Origin: Paenibacillus pabuli NBRC 13638
Lineage (GTDB): Bacteria; Bacillota; Bacilli; Paenibacillales; Paenibacillaceae
Reading direction: 5' to 3'
Assembly (NCBI RefSeq): GCF_001514495.1
Contig: NZ_BCNM01000008.1
Span: 124,001-188,000, forward strand
DNA: 64,000 bases
In this document: positions 54,347 to 63,684 of the stretch, piece after piece
Layout of the letters: each line of letters starts with the position of its first letter
Position numbering within the stretch: position 1 is the stretch's first letter
Notes under the pieces: generated by a model
The model's database searches: none
What the model was told of the DNA's origin: nothing
Seen by the model: only the letters and a program-made list of their open reading frames with translations
Made by a program: the position numbers and the translations under genes

Positions 54347-54360
54347 TCACCAAAAGGTGA
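54347..54360. promoter_or_regulatory. candidate HxlR operator
   Basis: TCACC-AAAA-GGTGA inverted repeat about 130 bp upstream of the SDR start. Short arms; assigned by position only. Confidence 0.35.
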
Positions 54361-54546
54361 TAATTGAGGCAGCACAAGTTCGTAGCAGCTCTTTTTTTGA
54401 TTTACCTTTTAGAACTATTACAACCTCCATTCATAAAGGCCCCTTTTGTTTGCGAGAATTGTAATCCTCAGTTACAAATTTACGCATCAGTCTAAGATAT
54501 ATCTGGGTTCAATAATTCACTTCAATGACAATGAATATGGCTTACG

Positions 54547-54558
54547 GCTTTTAAAAGC
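54547..54558. promoter_or_regulatory. palindrome in the tet-like leader region
   Basis: GCTTTTAAAAGC is a perfect 12-bp palindrome located just before a TATGATAAAAT stretch that could be a -10 region, about 60 bp upstream of the leader peptide. Possible operator; could also be chance in AT-rich DNA. Confidence 0.3.
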
Positions 54559-54617
54559 ATATGATAAAATGGTGTTGGTTTATTTTTCATTTCACATATT
54601 TGGAGGCGTATTATATC

Positions 54618-54668
54618 ATGCGGCAAAACCATTCTGTAAGGGTACAACAATTAGGGGAAAACGCATAA
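54618..54668 (+). CDS. tet(L)-type leader peptide
   Basis: A 16-codon frame (MRQNHSVRVQQLGENA) with GGAGG 11 nt upstream ends 43 bp before the efflux gene. It matches the pattern M[KR]xNxxxRVQ of the leader peptide of tet(L)/tet(K), recalled as [20 protein letters not shown]. In those genes, translation of the leader couples to the pump gene, raising expression when tetracycline is present. The match in sequence, position and partner is good; comparison is from memory. Confidence 0.7.
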   Translation: MRQNHSVRVQQLGENA

Positions 54669-54689
54669 TTGACCCTATAAACTGCGATT

Positions 54690-54707
54690 CCCCTTCATCT
54701 TAAGGGG
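54690..54707 (+). promoter_or_regulatory. hairpin sequestering the ribosome binding site of the tet-like gene
   Basis: CCCCTT pairs with AAGGGG, and the latter is the ribosome binding site 4 nt before the pump ATG. This agrees with translational control through the leader peptide just upstream. Confidence 0.6.
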
Positions 54708-54711
54708 TTAT

Positions 54712-56079
54712 ATGCAAGTGCTACATCAAAATGAGGTTCACGCGTCACGTTTCATCCTTTGGCTGAGCATTTTAACGTTTTTCAGCGTTATGAACGAAAC
54801 CATGTTTAACGTATCATTGCCGGATATTGCCGCTTATTTTGATATTGCACCGTCGGCGGCCAATTGGACCAGTACCTGCTTCTCACTATCCTTCGCCATT
54901 GGCATCGCTGTGTACGGCAAGATATCCGAACATACGGGCATGAAAAAATTGCTGTTTTTCGGTATGCTGATCTACGGTTTCGGTTCGATTGTCGGCCTAT
55001 TGTGTCATACCTGGTATCCGGGTGTACTGATCGCGCGTTTCTTTCAGGGAGTTGGCGCTTCGGCAGTACCGTCGCTTATTATGGTGATCATCGTCAAGAA
55101 TGTCGAACCGGGAAAACAGGGCAAGGCGTTCGGCCTGATTGGCTCTGTGGTTGCATTTGGCGAGGGGCTCGGCCCTGTCATCGGAGGTGTGATTTCCGAC
55201 CATGTTCATTGGTCCTTGTTATTTGCACTGCCATTGCTATCGCTGCTGGCCCTTCCTTTTGTACTGCGAACACTGCCTGACGAGACTTCAGAAAGAAAAC
55301 CATTCGATATTACCGGGGCCGTTCTGCTATCCGTCGGCATTCTCTCGTTTGCGCTGTTCACGACGCTTTATCATTGGATTTACCTGACTGCAAGTCTGGT
55401 TTTGTTCGGGCTTCTCACTTTTCATATCCGCCGGCAGCAGGCACCGTTCCTGGAACCGTTCCTATTTCGGAAGAAAAGATATATTGCCAGTGTGCTCACT
55501 GGCGCCTTGTTGCTCGGCACGGTCGCCGGTTTCTTTTCCATGGTGCCTTATTTGATGAGAGCAGTGTACCATATGCCGACCGGCCTCATCGGAAGCGCCA
55601 TTCTGTTTCCAGGCACATTGAGCGTCATCTTGTTCGGGATCCTTGGTGGGATGCTTGCTGACCGCCAGGGCCATATCACTGTGATGTTATCCGGGCTTGG
55701 CATGATTTTCGCCGGTTTTCTTATCGTACTCTTCTATACGGATCGAGTACCTTGGCTTATTACATGTTCGATGATCCTGACGTTTGGCGGTCTTTCGTTT
55801 GTAAAAACTGTCATTTCGGCAGGTGTCGCTCAGACGCTGGAGCCGGATGAAGCAGGTTCCGGAATGGGCATGCTCAACTTCACCTGTTTCCTTGCTGAAG
55901 GTATTGGCATTGCCGGTGTGGGTGGACTGCTGACGAAGCCATGGCTAAACTCCCCCCTAATCACGACCGTAACCAGTCAAGCAGCCGCGCTTTACAGCAA
56001 TATGATGCTGATATTCATTGTGCTCCTGACATTTGGCGGTCTCCTGTTCACCCTGTCGTACAAGCGCACTCGTCAATGA
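54712..56079 (+). CDS. tetracycline efflux MFS transporter, Tet(L)/Tet(K)-like
   Basis: This 455-residue protein of the 14-helix DHA2 drug:H+ antiporter class is recognisably related to Tet(L)/Tet(K) over its whole length. Examples: ILWLSILTFFSVMNETMFNVSLPDIA, NWTSTCFSLSFAIGIAVYGKISEHTGMKKLLFFG, GKAFGLIGSVVAFGEGLGPVIGGVISDHVHWS (motif C), GTVAGFFSMVPYLMRAVY, and GGLSFVKTVISAGVAQTLEPDEAGSGMGMLNFTCFLAEGIGIAGVGGLL. It exports tetracycline-metal complexes in that family; Tet(L) also exchanges Na+/K+. Divergence from classical Tet proteins means drug specificity is unproven. RBS AAGGGG. Confidence 0.87.
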   Translation: MQVLHQNEVHASRFILWLSILTFFSVMNETMFNVSLPDIAAYFDIAPSAANWTSTCFSLSFAIGIAVYGKISEHTGMKKLLFFGMLIYGFGSIVGLLCHTWYPGVLIARFFQGVGASAVPSLIMVIIVKNVEPGKQGKAFGLIGSVVAFGEGLGPVIGGVISDHVHWSLLFALPLLSLLALPFVLRTLPDETSERKPFDITGAVLLSVGILSFALFTTLYHWIYLTASLVLFGLLTFHIRRQQAPFLEPFLFRKKRYIASVLTGALLLGTVAGFFSMVPYLMRAVYHMPTGLIGSAILFPGTLSVILFGILGGMLADRQGHITVMLSGLGMIFAGFLIVLFYTDRVPWLITCSMILTFGGLSFVKTVISAGVAQTLEPDEAGSGMGMLNFTCFLAEGIGIAGVGGLLTKPWLNSPLITTVTSQAAALYSNMMLIFIVLLTFGGLLFTLSYKRTRQ

Positions 56080-56122
56080 TTTGCTGCTCTAGGAATTTTC
56101 CGATATATATTAATTAGAACAT

Positions 56123-56163
56123 GAAGCCTCCAACTCCATTTCAATAATGGTTTTGGAGGCTTC
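56123..56163 (+). terminator. terminator after the tet-like efflux gene
   Basis: GAAGCCTCCAA (56123-56133) pairs with TTGGAGGCTTC (56153-56163), 44 bp past the stop, with a short T-rich tail. Confidence 0.8.
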
Positions 56164-56184
56164 TTCATGCTTATAGAGGGGACT

Positions 56185-56200
56185 ACTGGCTAAAGCCATA
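56185..56200 (+). repeat. 16-bp dispersed repeat, copy 2
   Basis: ACTGGCTAAAGCCATA is identical to 34739-34754. Both copies lie shortly after a hairpin and contain the TGGCT/AGCCA foldback, and both continue with A-rich sequence (ACGAAAA, GCAAAA). Probably marks of the same kind of mobile element. Confidence 0.5.
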
Positions 56201-56284
56201 GCAAAACAGTTAAAGTATAATCAAAACCAAATTAGTTGCTAATGCAACTAAATGTTTTTAAAGATAGTAAGGAGTGATTATTTA

Positions 56285-57751
56285 ATGAAACCGGAAGGTG
56301 AGAATCGTTACATTACTTATCAAGATGACCCAGTAATCCAGAAAAGACGTTGGATCATCCTGATTGTGCTGAATTTATTTACATTTATGTCGACGCTCGA
56401 TGGCAGTATCGTCAATATTGCTCTGCCCGTTATCGCGAAGCGGATGAATCTGACAGTCGCCGAAGCGGAATGGGTAGTCACTGCTTACTTGATGACCATT
56501 TGTGCAGCGATCCTCTTTTTCGGCAAGCTCGGAGACATTGTCGGTAAAATTAAAGTGTTCAAATGGGGTATGATTATTTTCACGGTTGGTTCCCTTCTGT
56601 GTGGGTTCAGCTTCAGCCTTCCACTTCTTCTAGGTTCACGATTACTCCAAGCCCTGGGCGCAGCGATGACGATGGCCAACAGTCAGGGTATCATTACAGA
56701 CATCTTCCCAGCAACTGAAAGGGGAAAAGCATTGGGACTGATCGGTACGTTTGTCTCGCTTGGCAGTATAGCTGGACCGAGCCTCGGCGGTATTCTCGTA
56801 TCTGGACTGGGTTGGGAATATATATTTTTGGTAAATATACCGGTAGGGCTGATCGCGATTGCGATTGGGTGGAAGGTACTTCCTGCTGATCGTACCAAAC
56901 TGAAGGTCCGTATCGATAAGGCCGGCGGTGTCCTATTCCCTCTATTTATCCTAGCTTTATTTTCAGGTCTGCTGCTCGGTCAGCAGGTCGGTTATGAGGA
57001 TGTGCGTATTATTGCTGCGTTAATCATCTCTGCAATTGTTTTTGTTATTTTCCTTTTCGTTGAGATTCATAAACCGGAACCCATGCTAAAGCTCACCCTG
57101 TTTAAAGACCCGCTGTTCAGCTTAAGCATTTTATGCGGTTTTCTGGTATTTGTAGCCAACTTTTGTTTTAACATCATCGCACCATTCTATGCCCAAAGTA
57201 TTTTGAATCTTGACCCCTCTCACGCGGGGCTCTTGCTAATGCTGTTTCCGATTGTCATGGTGATCGTAGCTCCACTCAGTGGCGCACTCTCGGACAAAAT
57301 TGGTTCCGAGTCGCTCACTTTCGCAGGACTCATTGTGATGGTCATCGCTCAAGTCGGACTTGCTCGACTTCATAGCGGCAGCTCTCTCCTTCTGGTTGGG
57401 AGTTGGATCGGTATGCTCGGTCTCGGCAGCGGCTTGTTTCAATCGCCGAACAACTCGTTGGTAATGTCGAAAGTGCCCAAAACCCAGCTCGGAATTGCAG
57501 GGAGCATCAACTCGCTCGTCCGCAATATGGGCATGGTCGTGGGAATTACGGTTGCTACTACCACCCTGTTTGGTGTTATGAGCAACTTGGCTGGCCGTAG
57601 GGTTACAGGACTTGTGCCGGACCGCCCCGATCTTTTTCTATCGGGCATGCACGTGGTTTTCATGACCTCCGCTTCGATCTGCATAGCAGCTGCAGTACTT
57701 ACGGGTTGGAGGCTGTGGTCGGCAAAAAGGGTTTTACGCAGTGAACATTAA
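56285..57751 (+). CDS. DHA2-family MFS drug transporter (EmrB/QacA-like)
   Basis: This 488-residue, 14-helix major facilitator has the DHA2 hallmark STLDGSIVNIALPVIAKRMNLTVAEAEWVVTAYLMTICAAILFFGKLGDIVGKIKVF, with D in helix 1 and motif A after helix 2. Motif C is GTFVSLGSIAGPSLGGILVSGLGWEYIFLVNIPVG. It probably exports hydrophobic or cationic drugs. The ATG at 56285 follows AAGGAG at 10 nt; an ATG eleven codons upstream is rejected. It has its own terminator, so it is a separate unit from the tet-like gene. Confidence 0.9.
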   Translation: MKPEGENRYITYQDDPVIQKRRWIILIVLNLFTFMSTLDGSIVNIALPVIAKRMNLTVAEAEWVVTAYLMTICAAILFFGKLGDIVGKIKVFKWGMIIFTVGSLLCGFSFSLPLLLGSRLLQALGAAMTMANSQGIITDIFPATERGKALGLIGTFVSLGSIAGPSLGGILVSGLGWEYIFLVNIPVGLIAIAIGWKVLPADRTKLKVRIDKAGGVLFPLFILALFSGLLLGQQVGYEDVRIIAALIISAIVFVIFLFVEIHKPEPMLKLTLFKDPLFSLSILCGFLVFVANFCFNIIAPFYAQSILNLDPSHAGLLLMLFPIVMVIVAPLSGALSDKIGSESLTFAGLIVMVIAQVGLARLHSGSSLLLVGSWIGMLGLGSGLFQSPNNSLVMSKVPKTQLGIAGSINSLVRNMGMVVGITVATTTLFGVMSNLAGRRVTGLVPDRPDLFLSGMHVVFMTSASICIAAAVLTGWRLWSAKRVLRSEH

Positions 57752-57838
57752 AACAACTTAACAGTATCTAGCAAGTGGATTCATGCTTTTATCCGTCATC
57801 TTTTATGTAATGTGATTTCCATTAAAACGTTGTCGTAC

Positions 57839-57876
57839 ACCAAAAGATCTCTTCAGTAGTGAAGAGATCTTTTGGT
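57839..57876. terminator. bidirectional terminator between MFS and AraC genes
   Basis: ACCAAAAGATCTCTTC and GAAGAGATCTTTTGGT form a perfect 16-bp stem with a 6-nt loop. It separates the convergent genes. Confidence 0.85.
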
Positions 57877-57900
57877 ATTTCACATAGAAGTCATGCAGCT

Positions 57901-58773
57901 TTATTGCTTCCGTATCGGTATCCATATCTCGCTTTTGTATTGCGGAGAAGTGACATCCTGGTGCTCATTCCACAGGAGTTCTGGTCCTTCGCTCAGCTCA
58001 TAATCCGATGAAGGAAACCACTCGGAATAGATTCGTCCCCATACATCCTGAAGCGTACCCGGAAAAGGACCAACGGCAGTAAACACTGCCCATGTTGAGG
58101 CAGGCACTTCCAGTTGTACCAAACCCTCAGGAGCTGCTTGGGTCGTGGCTGCACCGATATAATGATCGAGTTCCCCTTTCTCCTGCATCCGTTCCTCACT
58201 AAAATGAGCCGAAGCACTGATTAGCCCGGTCGGCTGAACGTTGGATAATCCCTTAATCGTCTCGATTAATTCCGGCGTAAGACGTTGGTACATCGCAGCA
58301 ATTTCCGGGTTCACTCCGTTGAACACGATCGGCACCCTTTTGCTGATGCCCACAATCCGAAAGGCCTCTTTGTCTTCAATACGGTAATTCATTTCGCTTC
58401 CTCCTTGAATGGTCAATTGAAATGTCATCCGAGGGAAGGCCTTGAGTGATGGACCATGAATTCTCGCTTCGGAAGGTGTAACCCCATGCATGCTTTGAAA
58501 AGCTCTAGCGAAGGAATCCGGAGAGGCATATCCAAATTTGAGAGCAACATCAATCACTTTACTGTCATTCCGGCTTAGTTCCAGTGCTGCCAGCGTCAAG
58601 CGCCGACGTCGGATATACTCTGACAAGGTAATGCCACTAAGAAAGGAAAACATTCTTGTAAAATGATATTCCGAGCAGCAGGCAATCCGTGCAACCTCTT
58701 TCATATCCACGGAATCCATTAGATTCTCCTCAATGTAGCTTAAGCCCTCATTCAGTCGTGCTAGTGTATTCAT
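57901..58773 (-). CDS. AraC-family regulator with GyrI-like effector-binding domain
   Basis: This 290-residue regulator has an N-terminal AraC helix-turn-helix pair (about 8-105; [45 protein letters not shown] and [33 protein letters not shown]) and a C-terminal GyrI/Rob-like domain (about 128-290; [21 protein letters not shown] to EIWIPIRKQ) that binds hydrophobic or cationic compounds. The order is that of Rob/SoxS-related multidrug sensors. It converges on the DHA2 pump gene, which may be a target (inference). Confidence 0.9.
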   Translation of the reverse strand: MNTLARLNEGLSYIEENLMDSVDMKEVARIACCSEYHFTRMFSFLSGITLSEYIRRRRLTLAALELSRNDSKVIDVALKFGYASPDSFARAFQSMHGVTPSEARIHGPSLKAFPRMTFQLTIQGGSEMNYRIEDKEAFRIVGISKRVPIVFNGVNPEIAAMYQRLTPELIETIKGLSNVQPTGLISASAHFSEERMQEKGELDHYIGAATTQAAPEGLVQLEVPASTWAVFTAVGPFPGTLQDVWGRIYSEWFPSSDYELSEGPELLWNEHQDVTSPQYKSEIWIPIRKQ

Positions 58774-58887
58774 GATCTTACCTCCCTCGTTGATCCAAGC
58801 ATATCAAAGCCTTTCTTCTCACATCCGACATTCCCTGCACCATTCTGCAGGCATTGGCCCACATATGGAGGTTACGGCATCATCATT

Positions 58888-59250
58888 TTAAAAAAAAGAA
58901 TATCTGATCAACCCATAGTATAGTGGTCCCATCAAAATAACAAATGTTAGCAACATCCATAATCTTCTCGTTACAATCGGTAATTCTTCCAGGATTTCTT
59001 CACCTTCGTAGTCTTTTAAGAACATTGCAAATGATAAATCCCATAGAAAAGCTGTAACGGTAACCATCTTCCACACAGTAGAATTTAGAATATCGGTTTC
59101 GGTAACGAATCCTAACAAACCAATCCATGTCATAACAGATACGACAAAATCTATTTTTCCAAGTGTTGTTTTATACTTTCCTTTTAATAAATATGCCAGG
59201 GATGCTGTTCCGAGCAATCCAAGGTAGATAGTCCACAAAAAATTAGCCAC
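58888..59250 (-). CDS. small four-helix membrane protein of unknown function
   Basis: This 120-residue hydrophobic protein has about four membrane segments (LWTIYLGLLGTASLAYLL, IDFVVSVMTWIGLLGFV, WKMVTVTAFLWDLSFAMFL, LWMLLTFVILMGPLYYGLI), with an acidic loop KDYEGEEILEELP. Start: GTG with GAGGAA 7 nt upstream. I do not recognise the family. No operon partner: 98 bp separate its start from the serine hydrolase stop. Function unassigned. Confidence 0.7.
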   Translation of the reverse strand: MANFLWTIYLGLLGTASLAYLLKGKYKTTLGKIDFVVSVMTWIGLLGFVTETDILNSTVWKMVTVTAFLWDLSFAMFLKDYEGEEILEELPIVTRRLWMLLTFVILMGPLYYGLIRYSFF

Positions 59251-59348
59251 ACATATTCCTCATTTTTATAATTTTCACATCTCTTTTTTATCCTTTTGCA
59301 TTATAGCCAATCCTCCTCGCGATGAATATATTAAATTCCTTCCAGTGC

Positions 59349-61262
59349 TTACGGGATAAAACTATAAAAATTCCATAGCGCCATCATCAGAGCAAAGCCA
59401 ATAAACAGCACTCCTGTAACGGTATACCACACTTTCTTCCATATCAGTTGCGGGCATTTAACAATGGCAACCCCCAACAACGCTGTGCCAAGCAAGGTCA
59501 GTGCCCAATTTATAGTGATCCCGAAGTTCATTTGGTCCACTGTTACGTTTTCATTGATCACTGCATTCACCAGCTGATATATGACATTGGCTACCAAAAG
59601 GGTCCCGCACAAGATAACAGACGACATGATGCGGCCAGTTGCTGACGAAGCGCCCTTTTTACTACGCTGAAGCCATCGAATCAGTAGAACGAATGGAGCA
59701 ACCAGAAAGAATACGATAGCTAAGAAAGCCCATACCAAATAGATGATCAGGGCAGGAAGCGAACGGCTTCCCTTGATCGGTAATATATCCGTGGCGATCC
59801 CCTTGCTCAATCGTTTTACACCTTTGTCAGAAATTTCTGCATACAGAACCGGTGCCAACCTTTCAAATCTTGGACTGTCGGATTTGGCAAATTGGTATAC
59901 ATTCGGACGTATTTGTTTGAGTTCTCCCGTCATGCCCATCACACTCAGTACAAGGTCATGCTCACCTTTCGGTTTCACCTTAATCAAACCCAGATAGTTA
60001 ATAACCTCATGATACGAAGAGTAAGTACCACCCGACTGTACATAATATCCAGCCAGTTCCCCGGATGGAGACAATTCTGCAGGGGGAGCAGGATTTTCAG
60101 CTTCTTTCATTCGGTCCTGAATCAGCAGTTTAATGATACCAGAGGTTAGCTCCTGCTCTATCTCCATATTCGTCAAGACGACGATACCGAGCTGCTCCTC
60201 GGGAGCGATCGCAACGTTGCCGGAGAATCCCTTAACATTCCCACTGTGTCCAACGACGTGAGGATCTGCCCGATATTCCCAAAAGCCGTGCGCATTCGAC
60301 AGGATCTCTTCGTTCGGGGTATAACTCCGGGAGAGCATCTTTCGTGCAGTGTCCGGCCGATTGAACAGTGAACTATCTGATGTATACAATGCCATCACGA
60401 ACCGAGCTAGATCCTCCGCCGTACCTTCCATGGCTCCCGCAGGATACAGAGGAACATAATAATGTGCCCTCGCTTCAAATCCTCCTTCCTGCTTACTGGC
60501 ATAACCCGTTGCTTTTTCCTTAAGCAGATCCCGGTGATCCTCTAAAGTGGGATGACCAGAACTATGATTCATTCCAAGAGGCTTAAGTATATGGTTCATC
60601 TCGTAGTCGGAGAATGATTCCCCGCTCACCTTCTCTACCGCCAAGGCAGCCAGTGCCGTGGCAAAGTTGGAATAGGCTATTACTGTGCCGGGTTCATAGA
60701 TTTGTTCCGGCTGGTTAGACAGTATCGTTTCTTCCAACGAGGTCAGACTCTCTTTTGACCGCGTAAATGTACTAAGCGGATGCTGCTCATAGCCAGCGGT
60801 GTGACTCATAATGTCCAGCATAGTCATCGGCTTGTCATAACGCAGTTTCTCCGCGACCTCTTTTGGGAAATAGGTTCGAATGTCTTGATCTAGCCTCATC
60901 TTGCCCGCTTCCACCATCTGCATCACAGAAGTCCAGACAAACGCTTTATTAATGGATCCGTAGGCAAATACGGTAGAAGCAGGATCAACAGCAGACTTAC
61001 GCTCCATATTGGCATAGCCATAACCTTTGGAGAAAACAATCTTGTCGCCCTTCGTGATCACAACCGCAGCGCCGGGAGTTGACTTTCCAATGTGGGAATT
61101 GACGTAGTTATCAATCTCTTGCTCCAGCCGGTTATAGGGAATTCCAGAAGGGGTTTCTCCTGTTACTATTTGATCTGCGGCATAGGCCGAAACCGAGAAT
61201 TGAGAAAGCAGACATACACTAATACAGAACAATAAAAACGGCCTACATAATTTAAAATTCAT
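59349..61262 (-). CDS. beta-lactamase-fold serine hydrolase with C-terminal membrane domain
   Basis: This 637-residue exported protein has a signal peptide at about 1-28 (LCRPFLLFCISVCLLSQFSVSAYA). The serine beta-lactamase/class C penicillin-binding domain has catalytic S103-K106 in YGSINKAF and Y197-S198-N199 in AYSNFA, and a third motif near GHSGNVKGFS. After a linker, the last ~150 residues contain about four membrane helices (ALIIYLVWAFLAIVFFLVAPFVLLIRW onwards). It may act as a D-amino-acid peptidase or esterase at the outer face of the membrane. The ATG at 61262 follows GGAAGGAG. Second gene of a pair, 34 bp after its paralogue. Confidence 0.85.
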   Translation of the reverse strand: MNFKLCRPFLLFCISVCLLSQFSVSAYAADQIVTGETPSGIPYNRLEQEIDNYVNSHIGKSTPGAAVVITKGDKIVFSKGYGYANMERKSAVDPASTVFAYGSINKAFVWTSVMQMVEAGKMRLDQDIRTYFPKEVAEKLRYDKPMTMLDIMSHTAGYEQHPLSTFTRSKESLTSLEETILSNQPEQIYEPGTVIAYSNFATALAALAVEKVSGESFSDYEMNHILKPLGMNHSSGHPTLEDHRDLLKEKATGYASKQEGGFEARAHYYVPLYPAGAMEGTAEDLARFVMALYTSDSSLFNRPDTARKMLSRSYTPNEEILSNAHGFWEYRADPHVVGHSGNVKGFSGNVAIAPEEQLGIVVLTNMEIEQELTSGIIKLLIQDRMKEAENPAPPAELSPSGELAGYYVQSGGTYSSYHEVINYLGLIKVKPKGEHDLVLSVMGMTGELKQIRPNVYQFAKSDSPRFERLAPVLYAEISDKGVKRLSKGIATDILPIKGSRSLPALIIYLVWAFLAIVFFLVAPFVLLIRWLQRSKKGASSATGRIMSSVILCGTLLVANVIYQLVNAVINENVTVDQMNFGITINWALTLLGTALLGVAIVKCPQLIWKKVWYTVTGVLFIGFALMMALWNFYSFIP

Positions 61263-61296
61263 CTTGTTGTTCTCCTTCCTACTTCGTGACTCCATT

Positions 61297-63336
61297 TTAT
61301 AATCCTGAAGTCAGAATTTTGCTGAAGCAATCCCAAATTACTGCACTTTCCTTACGCAGCAAAGGCTCTTGCGACCGATAGTTGACAATTCCCTCTTCGT
61401 TTCTGGTTACATCAGGTCCGTATATTCCTGCCCCGACTAAAAATTTCACGGCGTCAACTGCCCAAGGTGCTGGTTGATCAGCGATTTCTGCCGAGATTAT
61501 AGGTAAGTTCACGCTCGATGAGAGCCTCCAGAGAATTGTAGCTGCTTCTTGGCGAGTGATTTTACGATCCGGATAAAACATCTGAGTTGAAGTGCCGACT
61601 AATATTCCAATGTCTGCGAGGGTTTGAATTGAAGATGCATACTTGTGTCCTTCAGCATCTTTAAAGATTACCGGCTTATCAGAGGGTCTTAAATTAGCAA
61701 ACTGAATCAATTGGGATGCAAATTCACCTCTCGTCATAGCCTCATCAGGATAATAGTGGGTAGAACGTTTTTCATTGTGCTGTGGCATAAACAATTTCGT
61801 TGATCGGTAAATAGCCTCAGCATATTCGTCGTTAGCTACGTCAGAATATTGAGGGAGCTCAGGTATTTTTCCGAACCAAGAGTCAGGTAAAATGTAATCC
61901 AGATAGGTGATTTTACCGTCCGTGTCTTTCTTGAAGGCGGCTTGGTTTCCTTCTTCATCAACGAACAACTGATCTCCGACTGGTTTTAATGTATGTGTTC
62001 CATTTGGACCTGAAATCGAAAGTTCCCCTTTCTGTTTCACGATGTCAAAGAACAAGTAAGGCTGGCGAAGATATCGATAGGTTCCTGTATACTGATCCAG
62101 CTCATTTGAATTCAGTGGCCATTCCTTTGCTTTCTGTTTTTCTTGGGGGTAATAGTGATCCATAAATGCAGTAAACAATTCTTCCCCTATGTCTTGGCTC
62201 GCGTCACTATTGGTGATGACGAATCCACCAATCTTTTGGTCTGGAATCAACCACATCCATGAATGATAGCCGGGTAAATCTCCCCCTTTTCCAATAACCA
62301 TTTGGCCGTGATATGCATGCCGGTAAAATTTTTCGAAACCCAAAGCCATAGTGGGCACCTGCTCTTGAACTTGGACTTGCGTGCGATGCATTTCTTCTGT
62401 TGTCGTTTTAGAGAGGATTTGAGATGTACCGTAACTTCCTTCATTCAAATGGGCTAACATGAATTGAGCGATGTCGCCACTCGTGCCAAACATTCCTCCG
62501 TCTGGCATAATAACAGGGTCATTTGGATACTGCTCCTTGGGTTGGCCATTTGTTCCGTAGCCCGTGGCCAGCTGTTTTTTGACTTGTTCAGTCATGAGGA
62601 AATCACTATTTTTCATATTCAATGGTTTAAAAATATTCTTTTGTATGTATTCTTCAAAGGGATAACCAACCATTCGTTGAATAATGTATCCCTGAAGATC
62701 AAAAGCAAAATTATCATACCGGTAACTCTCGCCTGGTGTTCGTATAACAGTCGGCAGGTTATCTTCAATAAACTCCTCTAATGATTGTTTGTCATTTACA
62801 TTGTTAGATGAAATATAATCAGTGAAATCAAACCCTGATGTATGTGTCAACAAATGTCTCATGGTGACAGGTGTTCCCGTTTGATTCGTAATCGTCATCC
62901 CACCAAGATATTTTTCAATGTCCTCGTCGAGATTGATTTTCCCCTGCTCTACAAGCTGCATTACAGCAGTGGCAGTCATTACTTTGGATATGGAAGCCAT
63001 CCGGAAAATCGTCTGCTCAGGGTCCACTAAAGTTTTGGTTTCCAGGTCGGAATAGCCATACCCTTTGTTTAATAATACCTTGTTATCTGCAACGATTGTA
63101 AAAGCTGCACCTACTAGCTTTTTTTTGATTTCCGGCCGATTAAAGAAATCATCTGCAAATTGCTCAACTTCGACCGAGGACATCGGCCCTGTATGGGCGG
63201 CTGTCTGTTCTAATCCGGCCCTACTCTCACTCAATAAAACCGAGTTTCCAGATGCTGTTGGGCCAGCCAGTAAAGAAGAAAATAACGCACCAACTGTTAT
63301 TAAAGTAAATCCCTTTGAAACTCTTTTCTTTTTCAT
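61297..63336 (-). CDS. beta-lactamase-fold serine hydrolase with SLH repeats
   Basis: This 679-residue exported serine hydrolase has a signal peptide at about 1-30. The beta-lactamase-like domain (about 55-390) has S115-K118 in RMASISKVM, Y207-D208-N209 in YRYDNF, and GKGGDLPGYHSW as the third motif. About 500-679 holds SLH repeats (YYPDEAMTRGEFASQLIQFANL, IQTLADIGILVG and FYPDRKITRQEAATILWRL) that anchor proteins to secondary cell-wall polymers. It is probably a surface-attached D-peptidase or esterase. GAGG lies 7 nt before the ATG. Paralogous to the following gene in its catalytic domain. An SLH anchor supports a Paenibacillus-like host. Confidence 0.9.
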   Translation of the reverse strand: MKKKRVSKGFTLITVGALFSSLLAGPTASGNSVLLSESRAGLEQTAAHTGPMSSVEVEQFADDFFNRPEIKKKLVGAAFTIVADNKVLLNKGYGYSDLETKTLVDPEQTIFRMASISKVMTATAVMQLVEQGKINLDEDIEKYLGGMTITNQTGTPVTMRHLLTHTSGFDFTDYISSNNVNDKQSLEEFIEDNLPTVIRTPGESYRYDNFAFDLQGYIIQRMVGYPFEEYIQKNIFKPLNMKNSDFLMTEQVKKQLATGYGTNGQPKEQYPNDPVIMPDGGMFGTSGDIAQFMLAHLNEGSYGTSQILSKTTTEEMHRTQVQVQEQVPTMALGFEKFYRHAYHGQMVIGKGGDLPGYHSWMWLIPDQKIGGFVITNSDASQDIGEELFTAFMDHYYPQEKQKAKEWPLNSNELDQYTGTYRYLRQPYLFFDIVKQKGELSISGPNGTHTLKPVGDQLFVDEEGNQAAFKKDTDGKITYLDYILPDSWFGKIPELPQYSDVANDEYAEAIYRSTKLFMPQHNEKRSTHYYPDEAMTRGEFASQLIQFANLRPSDKPVIFKDAEGHKYASSIQTLADIGILVGTSTQMFYPDRKITRQEAATILWRLSSSVNLPIISAEIADQPAPWAVDAVKFLVGAGIYGPDVTRNEEGIVNYRSQEPLLRKESAVIWDCFSKILTSGL

Positions 63337-63684
63337 TGAAAAACCTCGTTTCTTAGTAATGTTTTACATATATATCATAATAGTAGACCCTTTATTTTCC
63401 ATCATTCTAAAGCAGGATTGCATCTGCGATTAAGGTCTGAGAAACTTCCCCCGCTTAGGTCCAGTACTGACTCGTCTTTGGTCTAGATCAAACTGGAGAA
63501 ACGCTGCTTGTTCCTTGTTCTATTAACTACTTCCTTATTTAATCTGTGTAATTATATCCGTGATTAGTGGGTTCTCCTTACCGCGTTTTTCAGGAACCGA
63601 ACTAATTAAAAAAAACTAGACAATAAGGAGGAAGGATGGTTAGATAAATAGAAATATAAAATTCGATCAAGGAGTCTTAAAATA
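63337..63684. other. divergent intergenic region, 348 bp
   Basis: Lies between the SLH hydrolase gene and the divergent membrane-protein gene; should hold both promoters. AT-rich, with no dyad or coding sequence that I can support. Confidence 0.5.

Noticed and set aside
54446..54703. 85-codon plus-strand frame upstream of the tet-like gene
   Set aside because: No ribosome binding site and it overlaps the better-supported leader peptide in another frame; its end covers the regulatory hairpin.
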